64,000 bases of DNA from an uncultured Clostridia bacterium. Its GTDB lineage: Bacteria > Bacillota > Clostridia > Christensenellales > Aristaeellaceae. This document shows positions 8,356 through 16,401 of the stretch, piece after piece. The stretch's first letter is position 1. Each line of letters starts with the position of its first letter. The notes beneath the pieces are model-generated. The model did not search any database and had not been told where the DNA came from. It worked only from the letters and a program-made list of their open reading frames with translations. A program made the translations under genes and the position numbers. The DNA is taken from positions 17,727-81,726 of the forward strand of contig CAKTXR010000010.1 in NCBI GenBank assembly GCA_934631025.1, read 5' to 3'.

Positions 8356-9018
8356 ATGAACAATTTTCTGTCCGTCATCCGCTCCGCACCGCTCTTTTCG
8401 GGCGTTTCCGAGGACGAGCTGACCGCCATGCTCGCCTGTCTCAATGCCGAAACGAGGGACTTTCCCAAGGACGCCTTCATACTGCGCGCCGGCGATACGG
8501 CCGAATCGATCGGCCTTGTGTTGTCGGGCAGCGTGCTGGTCATACAGGAGGACGTCTGGGGCAACCGCAACATCCTCTCCAAGGCGGGGCCGGGGCAGAC
8601 CTTCGCCGCCGCGTTTGCCTGCGCGTCCGGCGCGGCGCTGAACGTGAGCGTGATCGCCGAAACGCCCGCCGCCGCGCTGTTTTTGAACGTGAAGCGCATA
8701 CTGACCGTGTGCCCCTCCGCCTGCGCGCATCACAGCCGGATCATCCGCAATCTGCTGGGCGAGCTGGCCGAGAAGAACCTGCGCTTCAGCGAAAAGCTCA
8801 CGCACATGGGCCAGCGCACCACGCGCGCGAAGCTGATGTCCTATCTCTCCGCCGAAGCGCAGCGGCTGGGGAAATACGAATTCGACGTTCCCTTTTCGCG
8901 GCAGCAGCTGGCGGATTATCTCGCGGTGGAGCGCAGCGGATTGTCGCTGGAGCTGGGGAAAATGCGCGGCGAGGGGCTTATCGATTTCCACAAGAGCCAT
9001 TTTGTTTTGAAGGTGTAA
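8356..9018 (+). CDS. Crp/Fnr family transcriptional regulator (HcpR-like)
   Basis: 220 residues with a cyclic-nucleotide-binding-type beta-roll (residues about 15-120) and a C-terminal winged helix: PFSRQQLADYLAVERSGLSL is the helix-turn-helix. No cysteine cluster typical of Fnr is visible at the N-terminus, so iron-sulphur sensing is unlikely; HcpR proteins of other anaerobes sense NO by haem. It is divergent from the ferredoxin-hcp operon and a palindromic site lies between them, so control of hcp is likely. The first ATG has a weak AGG-rich site before it. Confidence 0.88.
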   Translation: MNNFLSVIRSAPLFSGVSEDELTAMLACLNAETRDFPKDAFILRAGDTAESIGLVLSGSVLVIQEDVWGNRNILSKAGPGQTFAAAFACASGAALNVSVIAETPAAALFLNVKRILTVCPSACAHHSRIIRNLLGELAEKNLRFSEKLTHMGQRTTRAKLMSYLSAEAQRLGKYEFDVPFSRQQLADYLAVERSGLSLELGKMRGEGLIDFHKSHFVLKV

Positions 9019-9049
9019 GGCGCTACATCTGCCGTTATCTGATAGCGCC
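9019..9049 (+). terminator. Hairpin after the regulator gene
   Basis: GGCGCTA (9019-9025) pairs with TAGCGCC (9043-9049), directly after the stop codon. What follows is A-rich rather than T-rich, so it may be a weak terminator or an mRNA end structure. Confidence 0.4.
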
Positions 9050-9061
9050 CTATAAAAATGT

Positions 9062-9212
9062 ACAAAAAAAGAAAGGCGCCGCAATCAGCGCATCGTTGAG
9101 ATGACACTGATCACGGCGATCATCAGCTTGGTCACTGCATTGATTAACATGCTGGCCGCATTAATCGATCGGATGACCAGATGATGGGAGGGGCTTTAAG
9201 CCCCTTCCCCCT
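9062..9212 (-). ncRNA. Candidate antisense RNA opposite the 27-residue peptide
   Basis: A perfect consensus promoter (TTGACA, 17 bases, TATAAT on the minus strand, 9247 to 9219) would start a leftward RNA at about 9212. The RNA has no credible reading frame. It begins with a stable hairpin (GGGGCTTAAAGCCCC core), holds a second stem, GATTAATGC/GCATGTTAATC with loop GGCCA, and reaches a T-rich tract (TTTCTTTTTTT at 9062-9074) after a short GC stem. Its predicted length of about 150 bases covers the whole reading frame of the 27-residue hydrophobic peptide on the other strand. This matches the layout of type I toxin-antitoxin antisense RNAs; ends are predicted, not measured. Confidence 0.5.
9101..9184 (+). 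CDS. 27-residue hydrophobic peptide (candidate type I toxin)
   Basis: The peptide starts MTLITAIISLVTALINML and ends with a charged DRMTR tail: one amphipathic or membrane-spanning helix with a polar C-terminus, like known type I toxins or phenol-soluble modulins. The ribosome site is poor (only TTGAG touching the ATG). A 13-codon frame starting at 9058 ends one base before it (TGA-G-ATG), so translational coupling is possible. A hairpin (9189-9209) follows the stop codon. An antisense promoter faces it. No database comparison was possible; real expression is unproven. Confidence 0.45.
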   Translation: MTLITAIISLVTALINMLAALIDRMTR

Positions 9213-9213
9213 T
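9188..9213 (+). terminator. GC-rich hairpin between the two small peptide genes
   Basis: GGGAGGGGCTT and AAGCCCCTTCCC pair with one bulged base and are followed by CCTTT. It could end the rightward peptide mRNA; the complementary copy forms the 5' hairpin of the leftward RNA. Confidence 0.5.
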
Positions 9214-9218
9214 TCAAA

Positions 9219-9247
9219 ATTATAGCGTTGCCCGCTGTCGTTGTCAA
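9219..9247 (-). promoter_or_regulatory. Perfect consensus promoter, leftward
   Basis: TTGACA (complement of 9242-9247), a spacer of exactly 17 bases and TATAAT (complement of 9219-9224). It is one of only two full-consensus promoters seen in the window and has no protein gene downstream on its strand before the end of the regulator gene. Confidence 0.85.
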
Positions 9248-9345
9248 TGGAAACTTTTATGCTGATCGTCCAAATCGTCAATGTTGTCAGCTCGCTCGCT
9301 CTTGTCATTATGCTGGCACGTATTCGCAAGGAGATGAAGAAGTAA
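9247..9345 (+). CDS. 32-residue single-helix membrane peptide
   Basis: A peptide with the hydrophobic core FMLIVQIVNVVSSLALVIML followed by the basic tail ARIRKEMKK: one membrane segment with an inside-positive end, the shape of holin-like type I toxins and other small membrane proteins. The stop codon overlaps the start codon of the next gene (TAATG), and the ribosome site of that gene (AAGGAG) lies inside this frame, which argues that this frame is translated. The first ATG touches the leftward -35 box; an internal ATG at 9259 is an alternative start. No rightward promoter is obvious. Confidence 0.5.
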   Translation: METFMLIVQIVNVVSSLALVIMLARIRKEMKK

Positions 9346-9539
9346 TGATCTTGCACAAGGTATCCCGCAAAGGCTGCCGCATCACCGCGTACACCGTAAC
9401 GATCGGCTCTGCCGAAGCCCGCAAGGCCGGCTTTCTCAACGAAAACGGCACCTCAAAAGAGCTTGAAAAGCTCGTCGACGAAAAGGCCGGAACCATCACA
9501 ATCCGCGTCGCGCGCCCTGCCGAAGAGCAATCCGAATAA
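9345..9539 (+). CDS. 64-residue protein of unknown function
   Basis: A soluble-looking protein beginning MILHKVSRKGCRITAYTV and holding ITIRVARP near its end; mixed beta/alpha pattern, acidic C-terminus. I do not recognise a family. The ATG at 9345 is supported by AAGGAG 11 bases upstream and by overlap with the stop of the preceding membrane-peptide frame. A strong terminator follows four bases after the stop codon. As the second member of a coupled pair it might act with the membrane peptide, for example as its partner or antidote; that is speculation. Confidence 0.7.
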   Translation: MILHKVSRKGCRITAYTVTIGSAEARKAGFLNENGTSKELEKLVDEKAGTITIRVARPAEEQSE

Positions 9540-9543
9540 CCCC

Positions 9544-9570
9544 AAGGCCGGTTTCTGTACCGGCCTTTTT
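9544..9570 (+). terminator. Terminator after the 64-residue gene
   Basis: AAGGCCGG (9544-9551) pairs with CCGGCCTT (9560-9567) and ends in a T run. Confidence 0.92.
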
Positions 9571-9585
9571 CCTTGCCGCCCCGCC

Positions 9586-9614
9586 TTGACAGACGCGGGA
9601 CGCGCGGCTATAAT
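9586..9614 (+). promoter_or_regulatory. thiN promoter
   Basis: TTGACA (9586-9591), 17-base spacer, TATAAT (9609-9614): full consensus. No TPP riboswitch sequence is seen in the short leader. Confidence 0.9.
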
Positions 9615-9651
9615 GGAACCATTCATTCCGCAAAAGGAGATTGCTTTTTCA

Positions 9652-10290
9652 ATGAAACCGGTCTGCATCATCGCCGGAGCGGGCGATTTTTATGAGGACG
9701 CGCCCATCGCGCCGCGCGCGGAGGATTTCGTCATCGCCGCCGACGCGGGCTATACGGCGCTCTGTCAGCGGGGCGTGCGCGTCGACGAGGTCATCGGCGA
9801 TTTCGATTCCATGGGCCACGCGCCCGATCACCCGAACGTCTATCGCCTGCCCGTCGAAAAGGACGACACCGATATGCTGTTCGCGCTGCGCGTGGGGCTG
9901 AAGCGCGGCTACAGGGAGTTTCACCTCTACGGCGGCGTGGGCGGCCGACTCGACCACACGCTGGCCAATCTGCAATGCCTCGCCTGGCTGGCGCGCCAGG
10001 GCTGCCGCGGCTATCTCTACGGCGACGGGTGCGTCCTGAGCGCCATCTTCAATGAGACCATTCGCTTCATGCCGCTCAAAGACGGCATATTCTCGCTCTT
10101 CGCGCACGGCGGCACGGCGCACGGCGTGACGATCAGGGGGCTTAAATACACGCTGGACGGCGCGGACGTGGGCTGCGATTTCCCCATCGGCGTGAGCAAC
10201 GCCTTTATCGGACAGCCCGCCGAGGTATCCGTGCGCGACGGACTGCTGATCGTCTCCTTCCCCTATGGCGCGCTCAGAGACGATGGCTGA
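9652..10290 (+). CDS. thiN: Thiamine diphosphokinase
   Basis: 212 residues, the usual size. It transfers pyrophosphate from ATP to thiamine to make the cofactor TPP. Signature motifs are IGDFDS (residues 48-53), DDTD (71-74) and GGRLDH (97-102), which bind magnesium, ATP and thiamine. The start is fixed by AAGGAG 12 bases before the ATG and by the consensus promoter at 9586. It overlaps the next gene slightly, which encodes a membrane protein, so the two are probably co-expressed. Confidence 0.95.
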   Translation: MKPVCIIAGAGDFYEDAPIAPRAEDFVIAADAGYTALCQRGVRVDEVIGDFDSMGHAPDHPNVYRLPVEKDDTDMLFALRVGLKRGYREFHLYGGVGGRLDHTLANLQCLAWLARQGCRGYLYGDGCVLSAIFNETIRFMPLKDGIFSLFAHGGTAHGVTIRGLKYTLDGADVGCDFPIGVSNAFIGQPAEVSVRDGLLIVSFPYGALRDDG

Positions 10291-10933
10291 TCCGCTGCGC
10301 CGTCTGAACGCCGTTCGAGCGCCCGGAGCGCCGCTGCCGCTCGGGACGCGCATTGTCTGCACGCTGCTCGTTCTGCTCCTCGGCGCGGGCATGGGCGCTG
10401 TGGCCAAGGCGCTGGACTGCACGCCGTCGAACGCGCTGCCCTTCCTGCTTCAGCGGCTCGATCTGCGCAACGTGTTCAGCCGCGCCGGCATATGGGCGCT
10501 GATCGGGCTGGGGCTGTCGGTTTACGCGCCCTCGCCCCGCCGCGCCGCGTTCAATGTGTTCGCCTTTTTCGCGGGCATGACGGCGGCCTACTATCTCTAT
10601 TCCGCGCTGATCGCCGGCTTTTTTCCCGCGCGCTACGCCATGATCTGGTTCGGCCTGACGCTGCTCTCCCCGATTCCCGCCGTCCTCTGCTGGTATGCCG
10701 CAGGGCGGGGACGGATCGCGCTCGCGCTCTCGACGCTTATCGTCGCGGCGCTGTTCGACATGACGTTTTCATTCGGCTGGTTCTATGTGGACGCGGTTTC
10801 GCCGGTTGAGGCGGCTGTTTTCATCGCCGCGCTGGTCGTGCTGCGCAGAAGGCCCGCCGAAATGCTGATCATGACGCTCAGCGGCTGCGCGCTGGCCTTT
10901 GTGATTGCGCCGCTGCTGCCCTTCAGGCTCTGA
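10283..10933 (+). CDS. Integral membrane protein of unknown function
   Basis: 216 residues (222 if the ATG at 10265 is used). Six hydrophobic segments are visible, beginning with IVCTLLVLLLGAGMGA and ending ALAFVIAPLLPF, with little soluble sequence between them. It overlaps the end of thiN by eight bases, so it is translated from the same mRNA. Its position after a thiamine gene could hint at a transport role, but I see no signature of a known vitamin transporter and do not assign one. Confidence 0.7.
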   Translation: MADPLRRLNAVRAPGAPLPLGTRIVCTLLVLLLGAGMGAVAKALDCTPSNALPFLLQRLDLRNVFSRAGIWALIGLGLSVYAPSPRRAAFNVFAFFAGMTAAYYLYSALIAGFFPARYAMIWFGLTLLSPIPAVLCWYAAGRGRIALALSTLIVAALFDMTFSFGWFYVDAVSPVEAAVFIAALVVLRRRPAEMLIMTLSGCALAFVIAPLLPFRL

Positions 10934-11027
10934 CGATCGCATTCTGCGCTTCGCAGTTACCCCGTCTGAGGATTTGCGTGCTGGCATTCCCATTGAACGG
11001 AAGCCTGTCAGCGCCCGCCCTCATGAC

Positions 11028-11070
11028 AAAAACGGACGCTCCTCTCATTGCGAGAAGGAGCGTCCGTTTT
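11028..11070. terminator. Bidirectional terminator
   Basis: ACGGACGCTCC (11032-11042) and GGAGCGTCCGT (11057-11067) form an 11-bp stem flanked by AAAA on one side and TTTT on the other. It serves the membrane-protein gene on the plus strand and the glycosidase operon on the minus strand. Confidence 0.9.
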
Positions 11071-11088
11071 CATTTATACTATACGATA

Positions 11089-13632
11089 TTACTTTTTGCG
11101 CCAGAGCGTGACGCGGCCGCCCAGTCCGGGCCGGTTCATCGCGACGAACGTCGAGAACGCATCGCGCTGCCTGCGCGCCAGCGTCGTGGAGACGACGATT
11201 TCGAGCGTGTTGCCGCCCTTTCTGCCCAGCCCGCTCAGATCGAAGCGGTAGGGCGGGCAGATGCGATGCCCCGCGCACTGGCCGTTCAGATACACCTGCG
11301 CCGAATCGCCCACCTCGTCCAGCTCGAGCGCGGCGGCGTTTTCGAGATCGTCAAGCCGCGCCGTATAGCGGATGCGCCCGGCGAAATCCCAGATATCCTT
11401 TTCGACCGTACGCAGCGGACTGTTCTCGGCCAGCAGCGCATAGCGCGTCATATCGGTGCAGTCGGCGGTTTCGATCGTCCAGAGCATCTCGAGCGCTTCC
11501 GGCTCGAGCGCCGGTTCCGCCGGAGACTGCGCCGCGTCCGCGCCGTCAAAGACCAGCACGACCGACTCGTACGGCGCGAGCGACACGGCCGCACGGCCGT
11601 CCTCCGCCGTCAGGCTGCGGGCCTTTCCGCCCTGCCAGTCGAGCAGCGTATACGCGCCGCGCACCGGCAGATGCACGACCGTCTCGGCGCGGCGGTCGGT
11701 GGCCTCGTTAAAGAACATGAACAAATGGCTGCCGTCTGCCTTTTCCTGGTGCATATAGCGCAGCAGCGTGCAGGGCGTTTCGAGCGTAATATCGGCCTTT
11801 CCGCGCGCGATCAGCTCGCCGGCAAGACGTTCAAGCGGCACGACCTCCACCGGCGCGTTCTCCGTCGCGCGATCGACCTCGATGACCGTAACGCCGTGCT
11901 CCCTGAGCACCTCAAGGCCGTCCAGCACGAACTGCGGCAGATACTCGGCGTACGGCACGACCAGCGCGTCGTAGGCGGCGCTGCCCGCCAGCCAGCGCCC
12001 GTTCTCGAACACGGCGGTTTTCAGCTCGTCGGCCGGCACGATGTCGAAATCCAGCTGATGATCGAGCAGCTCGACCGCCGGCCAGTCATCCAGCATACAT
12101 TCCCTGCCCGACCACTCGCCCTCGGCGTGATAGAGCAGCGCGATGCGCGCCACGCGGTTGCCGTCTAAAAGCGTGCTCATGGCGTTGGTGTAGCGCATCA
12201 GCTTTGCAAAAGCTTCGAACTGCGGGTTTTCGCCGTCCGCGTCGAAATGCGGCGGGCAGTCCGGATTGGGATAAATCGGCGAGAAGGCGTGCGGCACGAA
12301 CCAGTTCACGCCGCGCACCAGCAGGTAATCGATCAGCCACTTCATCATGGCCGAATCCTCCGCCCAGCCGTACGCGCCGAACACCTCGCACATGGCGCGG
12401 TTGTTCATATGCGGCCGGATGTGCGCCAGCGACGGCGCAAGCTTGCCCAGCACATACTGGAAGAACGCCGGATCGGCGCGATGCCCCGCGCAGATGGCCG
12501 AGCTGACGTGATGCGCAAAGCCGGGCATGACCTGATGCAGCACGATGTCTATGCCGGCCATGTCCTGCCCCTCGAGCGCGCGGAAGTAGTGCCCCGCCGA
12601 GCAGCCCAGACGGGCGTGCGCGTTCTGATCCTCGATGATGTGGCCGATGTACATAACGCCGTGCGCGCGGCACCAGTCGCCCACGCGCTTTGTGAAGCGC
12701 TGGCCGTAGAGCGTCGACACAACGTCCATATACGCTTCGCGCAGCTCGACGCTGCCCTCGCCCTCATACCAGAGGAGCGGCAGAATGTCGGTCACGTCGC
12801 GTCCCATCTTGGCGGCGAGCCGGTCGAACATGTCGGCGCACCAGGGCATGGCCAGGCCGGGCTGGCCGGGCTTCGAATCGTAAAAGCCGCGGCTGGGCAT
12901 GGAGCCGAATACGTTGGCGTTGCCGATGCACGGCTCGTCCGAGAAGAAGCCCACCAGCTCCCTGCCGAAATACTCGCCGACATGGCTGTAATGCGCTTCG
13001 TAGACCGCCTCGATGAGCACGTCCACGGAGGACGCGTCCAGCATATTGATGTAAGGCGTTTTCGGCCCCCACGCGCCGGCGTGCGTCAGCCAGAGCGAGA
13101 ACACGCGCCAGCAGCCCTCGGGCAGATCGCAGGACACGAAATGTCCGCTCTCATCGACCTTGAGCAGTATGCGCGCGCTCATGTCCAGCGCCTCGTCATA
13201 GCCGCTGCGTTTGACGGCATAGGCCGCGACGAAGCGATCCTCGGGCGTGAAGCCCTTGATCAGCACGTCCGCGCGGCGCGGGCCGATCACGTCGGTGTGC
13301 TGCTCGGCCAGATGCAGCCGCCGCTTTTCGGGATATTTCTTCTCGACCATGCCCACGGCCATGCCGGTGGGAAAGTGCTTGTCGTCGAGAATCCACACCT
13401 TCATATTCAGCGCGCGGGCCTCGGCCAGCACCTTTTTGAGCGTTTCCCACCATGTCTCGCCGCAGAAGTCCTCGAATGTGCGCGATTCCAGGCACATGGC
13501 GCTCACGCCGCAGTCGTGGATGCGGTGGATCTGCCGCTTCGTCTTTTCCCAGTCCTCGCCCATCATCCAGAGAAAGGGCAGGATGTGATTTTCGCTTTCG
13601 CCTTTTATGATGTTGTCAAGCCATTTCTGCAT
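11089..13632 (-). CDS. GH106-like glycoside hydrolase
   Basis: 847 residues without a signal peptide. The N-terminal two thirds look like the catalytic part of GH106-type alpha-L-rhamnosidases and related enzymes (ILDDKHFPTG, VGFFSDEP, GHIIEDQNAHARLG, MCEVFGAYGW). Residues about 740-847 form a jelly-roll galactose-binding-like domain with VYLNGQ. It begins six bases after the stop of the GH39-like gene, with AAGAGA overlapping that stop, so the two are translated together. Cytoplasmic location implies oligosaccharides are imported first. The exact sugar is not certain; family membership is from pattern memory only. Confidence 0.75.
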   Translation of the reverse strand: MQKWLDNIIKGESENHILPFLWMMGEDWEKTKRQIHRIHDCGVSAMCLESRTFEDFCGETWWETLKKVLAEARALNMKVWILDDKHFPTGMAVGMVEKKYPEKRRLHLAEQHTDVIGPRRADVLIKGFTPEDRFVAAYAVKRSGYDEALDMSARILLKVDESGHFVSCDLPEGCWRVFSLWLTHAGAWGPKTPYINMLDASSVDVLIEAVYEAHYSHVGEYFGRELVGFFSDEPCIGNANVFGSMPSRGFYDSKPGQPGLAMPWCADMFDRLAAKMGRDVTDILPLLWYEGEGSVELREAYMDVVSTLYGQRFTKRVGDWCRAHGVMYIGHIIEDQNAHARLGCSAGHYFRALEGQDMAGIDIVLHQVMPGFAHHVSSAICAGHRADPAFFQYVLGKLAPSLAHIRPHMNNRAMCEVFGAYGWAEDSAMMKWLIDYLLVRGVNWFVPHAFSPIYPNPDCPPHFDADGENPQFEAFAKLMRYTNAMSTLLDGNRVARIALLYHAEGEWSGRECMLDDWPAVELLDHQLDFDIVPADELKTAVFENGRWLAGSAAYDALVVPYAEYLPQFVLDGLEVLREHGVTVIEVDRATENAPVEVVPLERLAGELIARGKADITLETPCTLLRYMHQEKADGSHLFMFFNEATDRRAETVVHLPVRGAYTLLDWQGGKARSLTAEDGRAAVSLAPYESVVLVFDGADAAQSPAEPALEPEALEMLWTIETADCTDMTRYALLAENSPLRTVEKDIWDFAGRIRYTARLDDLENAAALELDEVGDSAQVYLNGQCAGHRICPPYRFDLSGLGRKGGNTLEIVVSTTLARRQRDAFSTFVAMNRPGLGGRVTLWRKK

Positions 13633-13638
13633 ATCTCT

Positions 13639-14946
13639 TTACAGCGTGATGTAGACCATCGTCTCTCCGTCCAGCTGCAGGACGTTGTCGTGAATGAGTT
13701 CTCTCTTCTCCATGCGGCGGTGCGCCGAGGTTTCCTCGCAGACGGCCTGCGCCAGGTCGCAGCCCAGCGCCGTCAAATCGATCGAGCAGCCGCCCTTCGT
13801 ATTGACGATCATGATCCCCTTCTTCTCGCCGTTTGTCGCGGCCACGGCGTAAACGCCCGCGCGGTCGCAGTCGAGCGCGACCTGCTCGCCCAGCTGAAGG
13901 AGCCGGCCGAACATCACGAACGCGTCGTAATCGGCGTAGGGCTGGCGCGTGATGGGGTTGAACAGGCTGCCGTATTCGGACGTGCCGATGCGCGCGTCAT
14001 AGAAGCAGGCGGTGTCCACCGGCGCGTTCTGGAAGGCGCAGAGCATACCGCCCACATAGGCCGCGTGCTGCATCAGGCCAAACACGCGCGGCGAGGGGTT
14101 CCACTCGTTGAGCTGCGTCTCCACATCGGCAAAGCCATAGCTGTCGAGCGTCCTGCGGCAGTAGTCGGCGTGGATCATCGTGGTTTCGACGTCCGCGTAG
14201 CTGTGCCACGAGAAGAAATCCAGCGGCGCCTTGTGCTCCTCCGAGGAAATCCACTCGAGGAAGCCGGTGAAGAAATCGACGAAATACTGCTGGCGCGGGC
14301 TGGGCTTCTCCTCGGTGATCGCATAGAAGCCGCAGCTGGCAAAGCCGCCGATCTTGAGATGCGGGAAGCACTTTTTCAGATGGCGCGCCGTGACCTCGTA
14401 GAGGCGGTAGTAATCCTCCCTGCTGCCCTGCCACATGGCGTTTTCCCTGAGATCGAAGCTGTTGTCCGGCTCGTTCCAGATCTCCCAGAAATTGATCTTG
14501 AAATGATAGCCGTTCGCCCAGCCCTCGGTGTAGTGGCGGATGATGTGTTCGCAGATGCGCGCCCACTTCTCGTAATCCTTCGGCGGGAAGATGCGCGGGC
14601 TGGCGTAGCGGTCGACGATGTTCTCAATGGCCACGCCCAGCCGGTAGACCGGCTCCACGCCCGCCTTGTCGAGCGCTGCAAGCAGCCAGTCGGTGTACGG
14701 GAAGAAATAGCTCGCCGGATCGTTCTCGTCCGCGTCGAAATTCGGGAATACGTTTGGAATATCGACAAAGCGGCCGCCGCCGAACGTACCGCCCACGTCG
14801 TGCAGGCGGGAATACGGTATGTTCGCCTCGGTCAGGAAATGAAACAGATCGTCATAGGCCGCGCCCCAGATCGGCGGCTGACCCACGCCGTTGACCTTCT
14901 TGATCGGGCCGACGGGCTTATTGAAATTGACTGTCATCGTCGCCAT
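13639..14946 (-). CDS. GH39-like beta-xylosidase family glycosidase
   Basis: 435 residues, a clan GH-A barrel. The acid/base motif WEIWNEPD gives Glu159 and TQLNEWNPS gives the probable nucleophile Glu281; the N-terminus (SRLHDVGGTFGGG) is also GH39-like. No signal peptide, so it acts in the cytoplasm. AGGAGG lies nine bases before the ATG at 14946. First gene of a two-gene leftward operon with the GH106-like enzyme, driven by a TTGAAA-17-TATAAT promoter. Substrate may be a xyloside or another glycan fragment. Confidence 0.85.
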   Translation of the reverse strand: MATMTVNFNKPVGPIKKVNGVGQPPIWGAAYDDLFHFLTEANIPYSRLHDVGGTFGGGRFVDIPNVFPNFDADENDPASYFFPYTDWLLAALDKAGVEPVYRLGVAIENIVDRYASPRIFPPKDYEKWARICEHIIRHYTEGWANGYHFKINFWEIWNEPDNSFDLRENAMWQGSREDYYRLYEVTARHLKKCFPHLKIGGFASCGFYAITEEKPSPRQQYFVDFFTGFLEWISSEEHKAPLDFFSWHSYADVETTMIHADYCRRTLDSYGFADVETQLNEWNPSPRVFGLMQHAAYVGGMLCAFQNAPVDTACFYDARIGTSEYGSLFNPITRQPYADYDAFVMFGRLLQLGEQVALDCDRAGVYAVAATNGEKKGIMIVNTKGGCSIDLTALGCDLAQAVCEETSAHRRMEKRELIHDNVLQLDGETMVYITL

Positions 14947-15013
14947 GGTTTTCGTCCTCCTGCAATATGTCTGCTGATTTAAGGAATCAACGCGCTCTTA
15001 ACGCGCCGCCTTC

Positions 15014-15042
15014 ATTATAACAGCCGCGGCGCGCAATTTCAA
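15014..15042 (-). promoter_or_regulatory. Promoter of the glycosidase operon
   Basis: Minus strand TTGAAA (15037-15042), 17-base spacer, TATAAT (15014-15019). A short palindrome TGATT-N5-AATCA near 14973-14987 lies in the leader and could bind a regulator. Confidence 0.8.
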
Positions 15043-15071
15043 TACGTCCATTGGATTTTATATGAACGCGC

Positions 15072-15100
15072 TTGATTTTCTGCTCCGTGTGAGGTATACT
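15072..15100 (+). promoter_or_regulatory. Promoter of the kinase-like gene
   Basis: TTGATT (15072-15077), 17-base spacer, TATACT (15095-15100). Divergent from the glycosidase promoter. Confidence 0.75.
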
Positions 15101-15185
15101 GGTTATGTATCTCTATAATAAGGCTTTTTTCAGGCGCTTTCACTTGCCCGGAAGGCGCGATCCGTCAAATTGGAGGATTATTTTC

Positions 15186-16298
15186 ATGCTTTATAACACC
15201 ATCAAGGGCATACTGCCCCAGTTCCGCCTTGAGGGGCGCTATGTCTCGTGCAGCGAAATCTGCTCCGGCAACATCAACACCACCTATCATCTGGTCTACG
15301 CCCTGCCGGACGGCGCGCGCCGCGAATATCTGCTCCAGCGCATCAACGGCTACGCCTTCAAGGATCCCATGGCCGTCATGCACAATATCGAGCTGGTCAC
15401 CGGCCACATTCAGGCGGCCTATGAGGCCGAGGGCGTCGATTCCAGCCGCCGTATGCTGCAGGTCATCCACACGAAGGACGATTCGCCGCTCTACCGCGAT
15501 CCGGAGGGGAACTGCTGGCGCGTCTACAACTACATCGACAACGCCACCGCCTACGACAAGATCGAAAAGCCCGAGCACTTCTACGAGGCCGGCCGCGCGT
15601 TCGGCGAGTTCCAGCGCCTGCTGACCGACTTCCCCGCCGCCGAGCTGAGCGAGACCATCCCCGATTTCCACAACACGCTCAAGCGCTTTTACGCCTTCGT
15701 GGCCTCCGTGGCCGCCGATAAGGCCGGCCGCGCCGCGTCCGTGGACGACGAGATCGAGTTCTTCTTCGATCATCGCCGCATGATGGGCCAGATCGTCAAA
15801 AAGCTCGAGAGCGGCGAGCTGCCCGTGCGCGTCACCCACAACGACACCAAGATCAACAACGTCATGATCGACAACGCCACCGACAAGGCCATCTGCGTGA
15901 TCGATCTGGACACCGTCATGCCCGGCAGCGCGCTCTACGATTACGGCGACGCCATCCGCTCGGGCGCGTCCACCGCCGCCGAGGACGAGGAGGACTTCTC
16001 GAAGGTGTCCATCGACGTGGGGCTGTTCGAGCAGTTCACGCGCGGCTTTTTGAGCGAAGTGCGCGGCATCCTCACCCCCGCGGAGATCGAAATGCTGCCG
16101 CTGTCGGTGAAAGTCATCACCTGCGAGCTGGCCATGCGCTTTCTGACCGACTACATCGACGGCGATCTGTATTTCAAGGTGCGCTCCCCCGAGCACAACC
16201 TCATCCGCGCCCGCAACCAGATGAAGCTGCTCACCGACATCGAGAATAAATACGATCAGCTCGCCGCCATCTGCCGGGACATCGCGCAGAACGGCTGA
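15186..16298 (+). CDS. N-acetylhexosamine 1-kinase-like phosphotransferase
   Basis: 370 residues of the aminoglycoside-phosphotransferase/choline-kinase fold. The catalytic loop HND (218-220) with TKINNVMID and the magnesium motif DLDT (240-243) with DYGDAIR match NahK-type sugar kinases, which phosphorylate GalNAc or GlcNAc at C1. GGAGG is eight bases before the ATG at 15186, and this start is preferred over a longer frame. It is divergent from the two glycosidase genes, and a GH109-like (GalNAc-removing type) gene sits at the left edge of the window, so hexosamine salvage from host glycans is plausible. Confidence 0.82.
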   Translation: MLYNTIKGILPQFRLEGRYVSCSEICSGNINTTYHLVYALPDGARREYLLQRINGYAFKDPMAVMHNIELVTGHIQAAYEAEGVDSSRRMLQVIHTKDDSPLYRDPEGNCWRVYNYIDNATAYDKIEKPEHFYEAGRAFGEFQRLLTDFPAAELSETIPDFHNTLKRFYAFVASVAADKAGRAASVDDEIEFFFDHRRMMGQIVKKLESGELPVRVTHNDTKINNVMIDNATDKAICVIDLDTVMPGSALYDYGDAIRSGASTAAEDEEDFSKVSIDVGLFEQFTRGFLSEVRGILTPAEIEMLPLSVKVITCELAMRFLTDYIDGDLYFKVRSPEHNLIRARNQMKLLTDIENKYDQLAAICRDIAQNG

Positions 16299-16345
16299 GC
16301 GTCCCCAGTTAAACGTTAATTTATCGAAAAACACCGTCTTACAAT

Positions 16346-16374
16346 TTGACAACGGCTTGAACAGCGTGTAAAAT
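16346..16374 (+). promoter_or_regulatory. Promoter of the glp operon
   Basis: TTGACA (16346-16351), 17-base spacer, TAAAAT (16369-16374). The start site would be near 16381, leaving a leader of about 100 bases before the first gene. Confidence 0.8.
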
Positions 16375-16401
16375 ATCAGTTGCTGGCAGAGTATTGAGAG
16401 A

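Noticed and set aside
9586..9652. TPP riboswitch before thiN
   Set aside because: The leader is only about 30 bases long and has no CTGAGA or ACCTGATCTGG motif; thiN genes often lack one.
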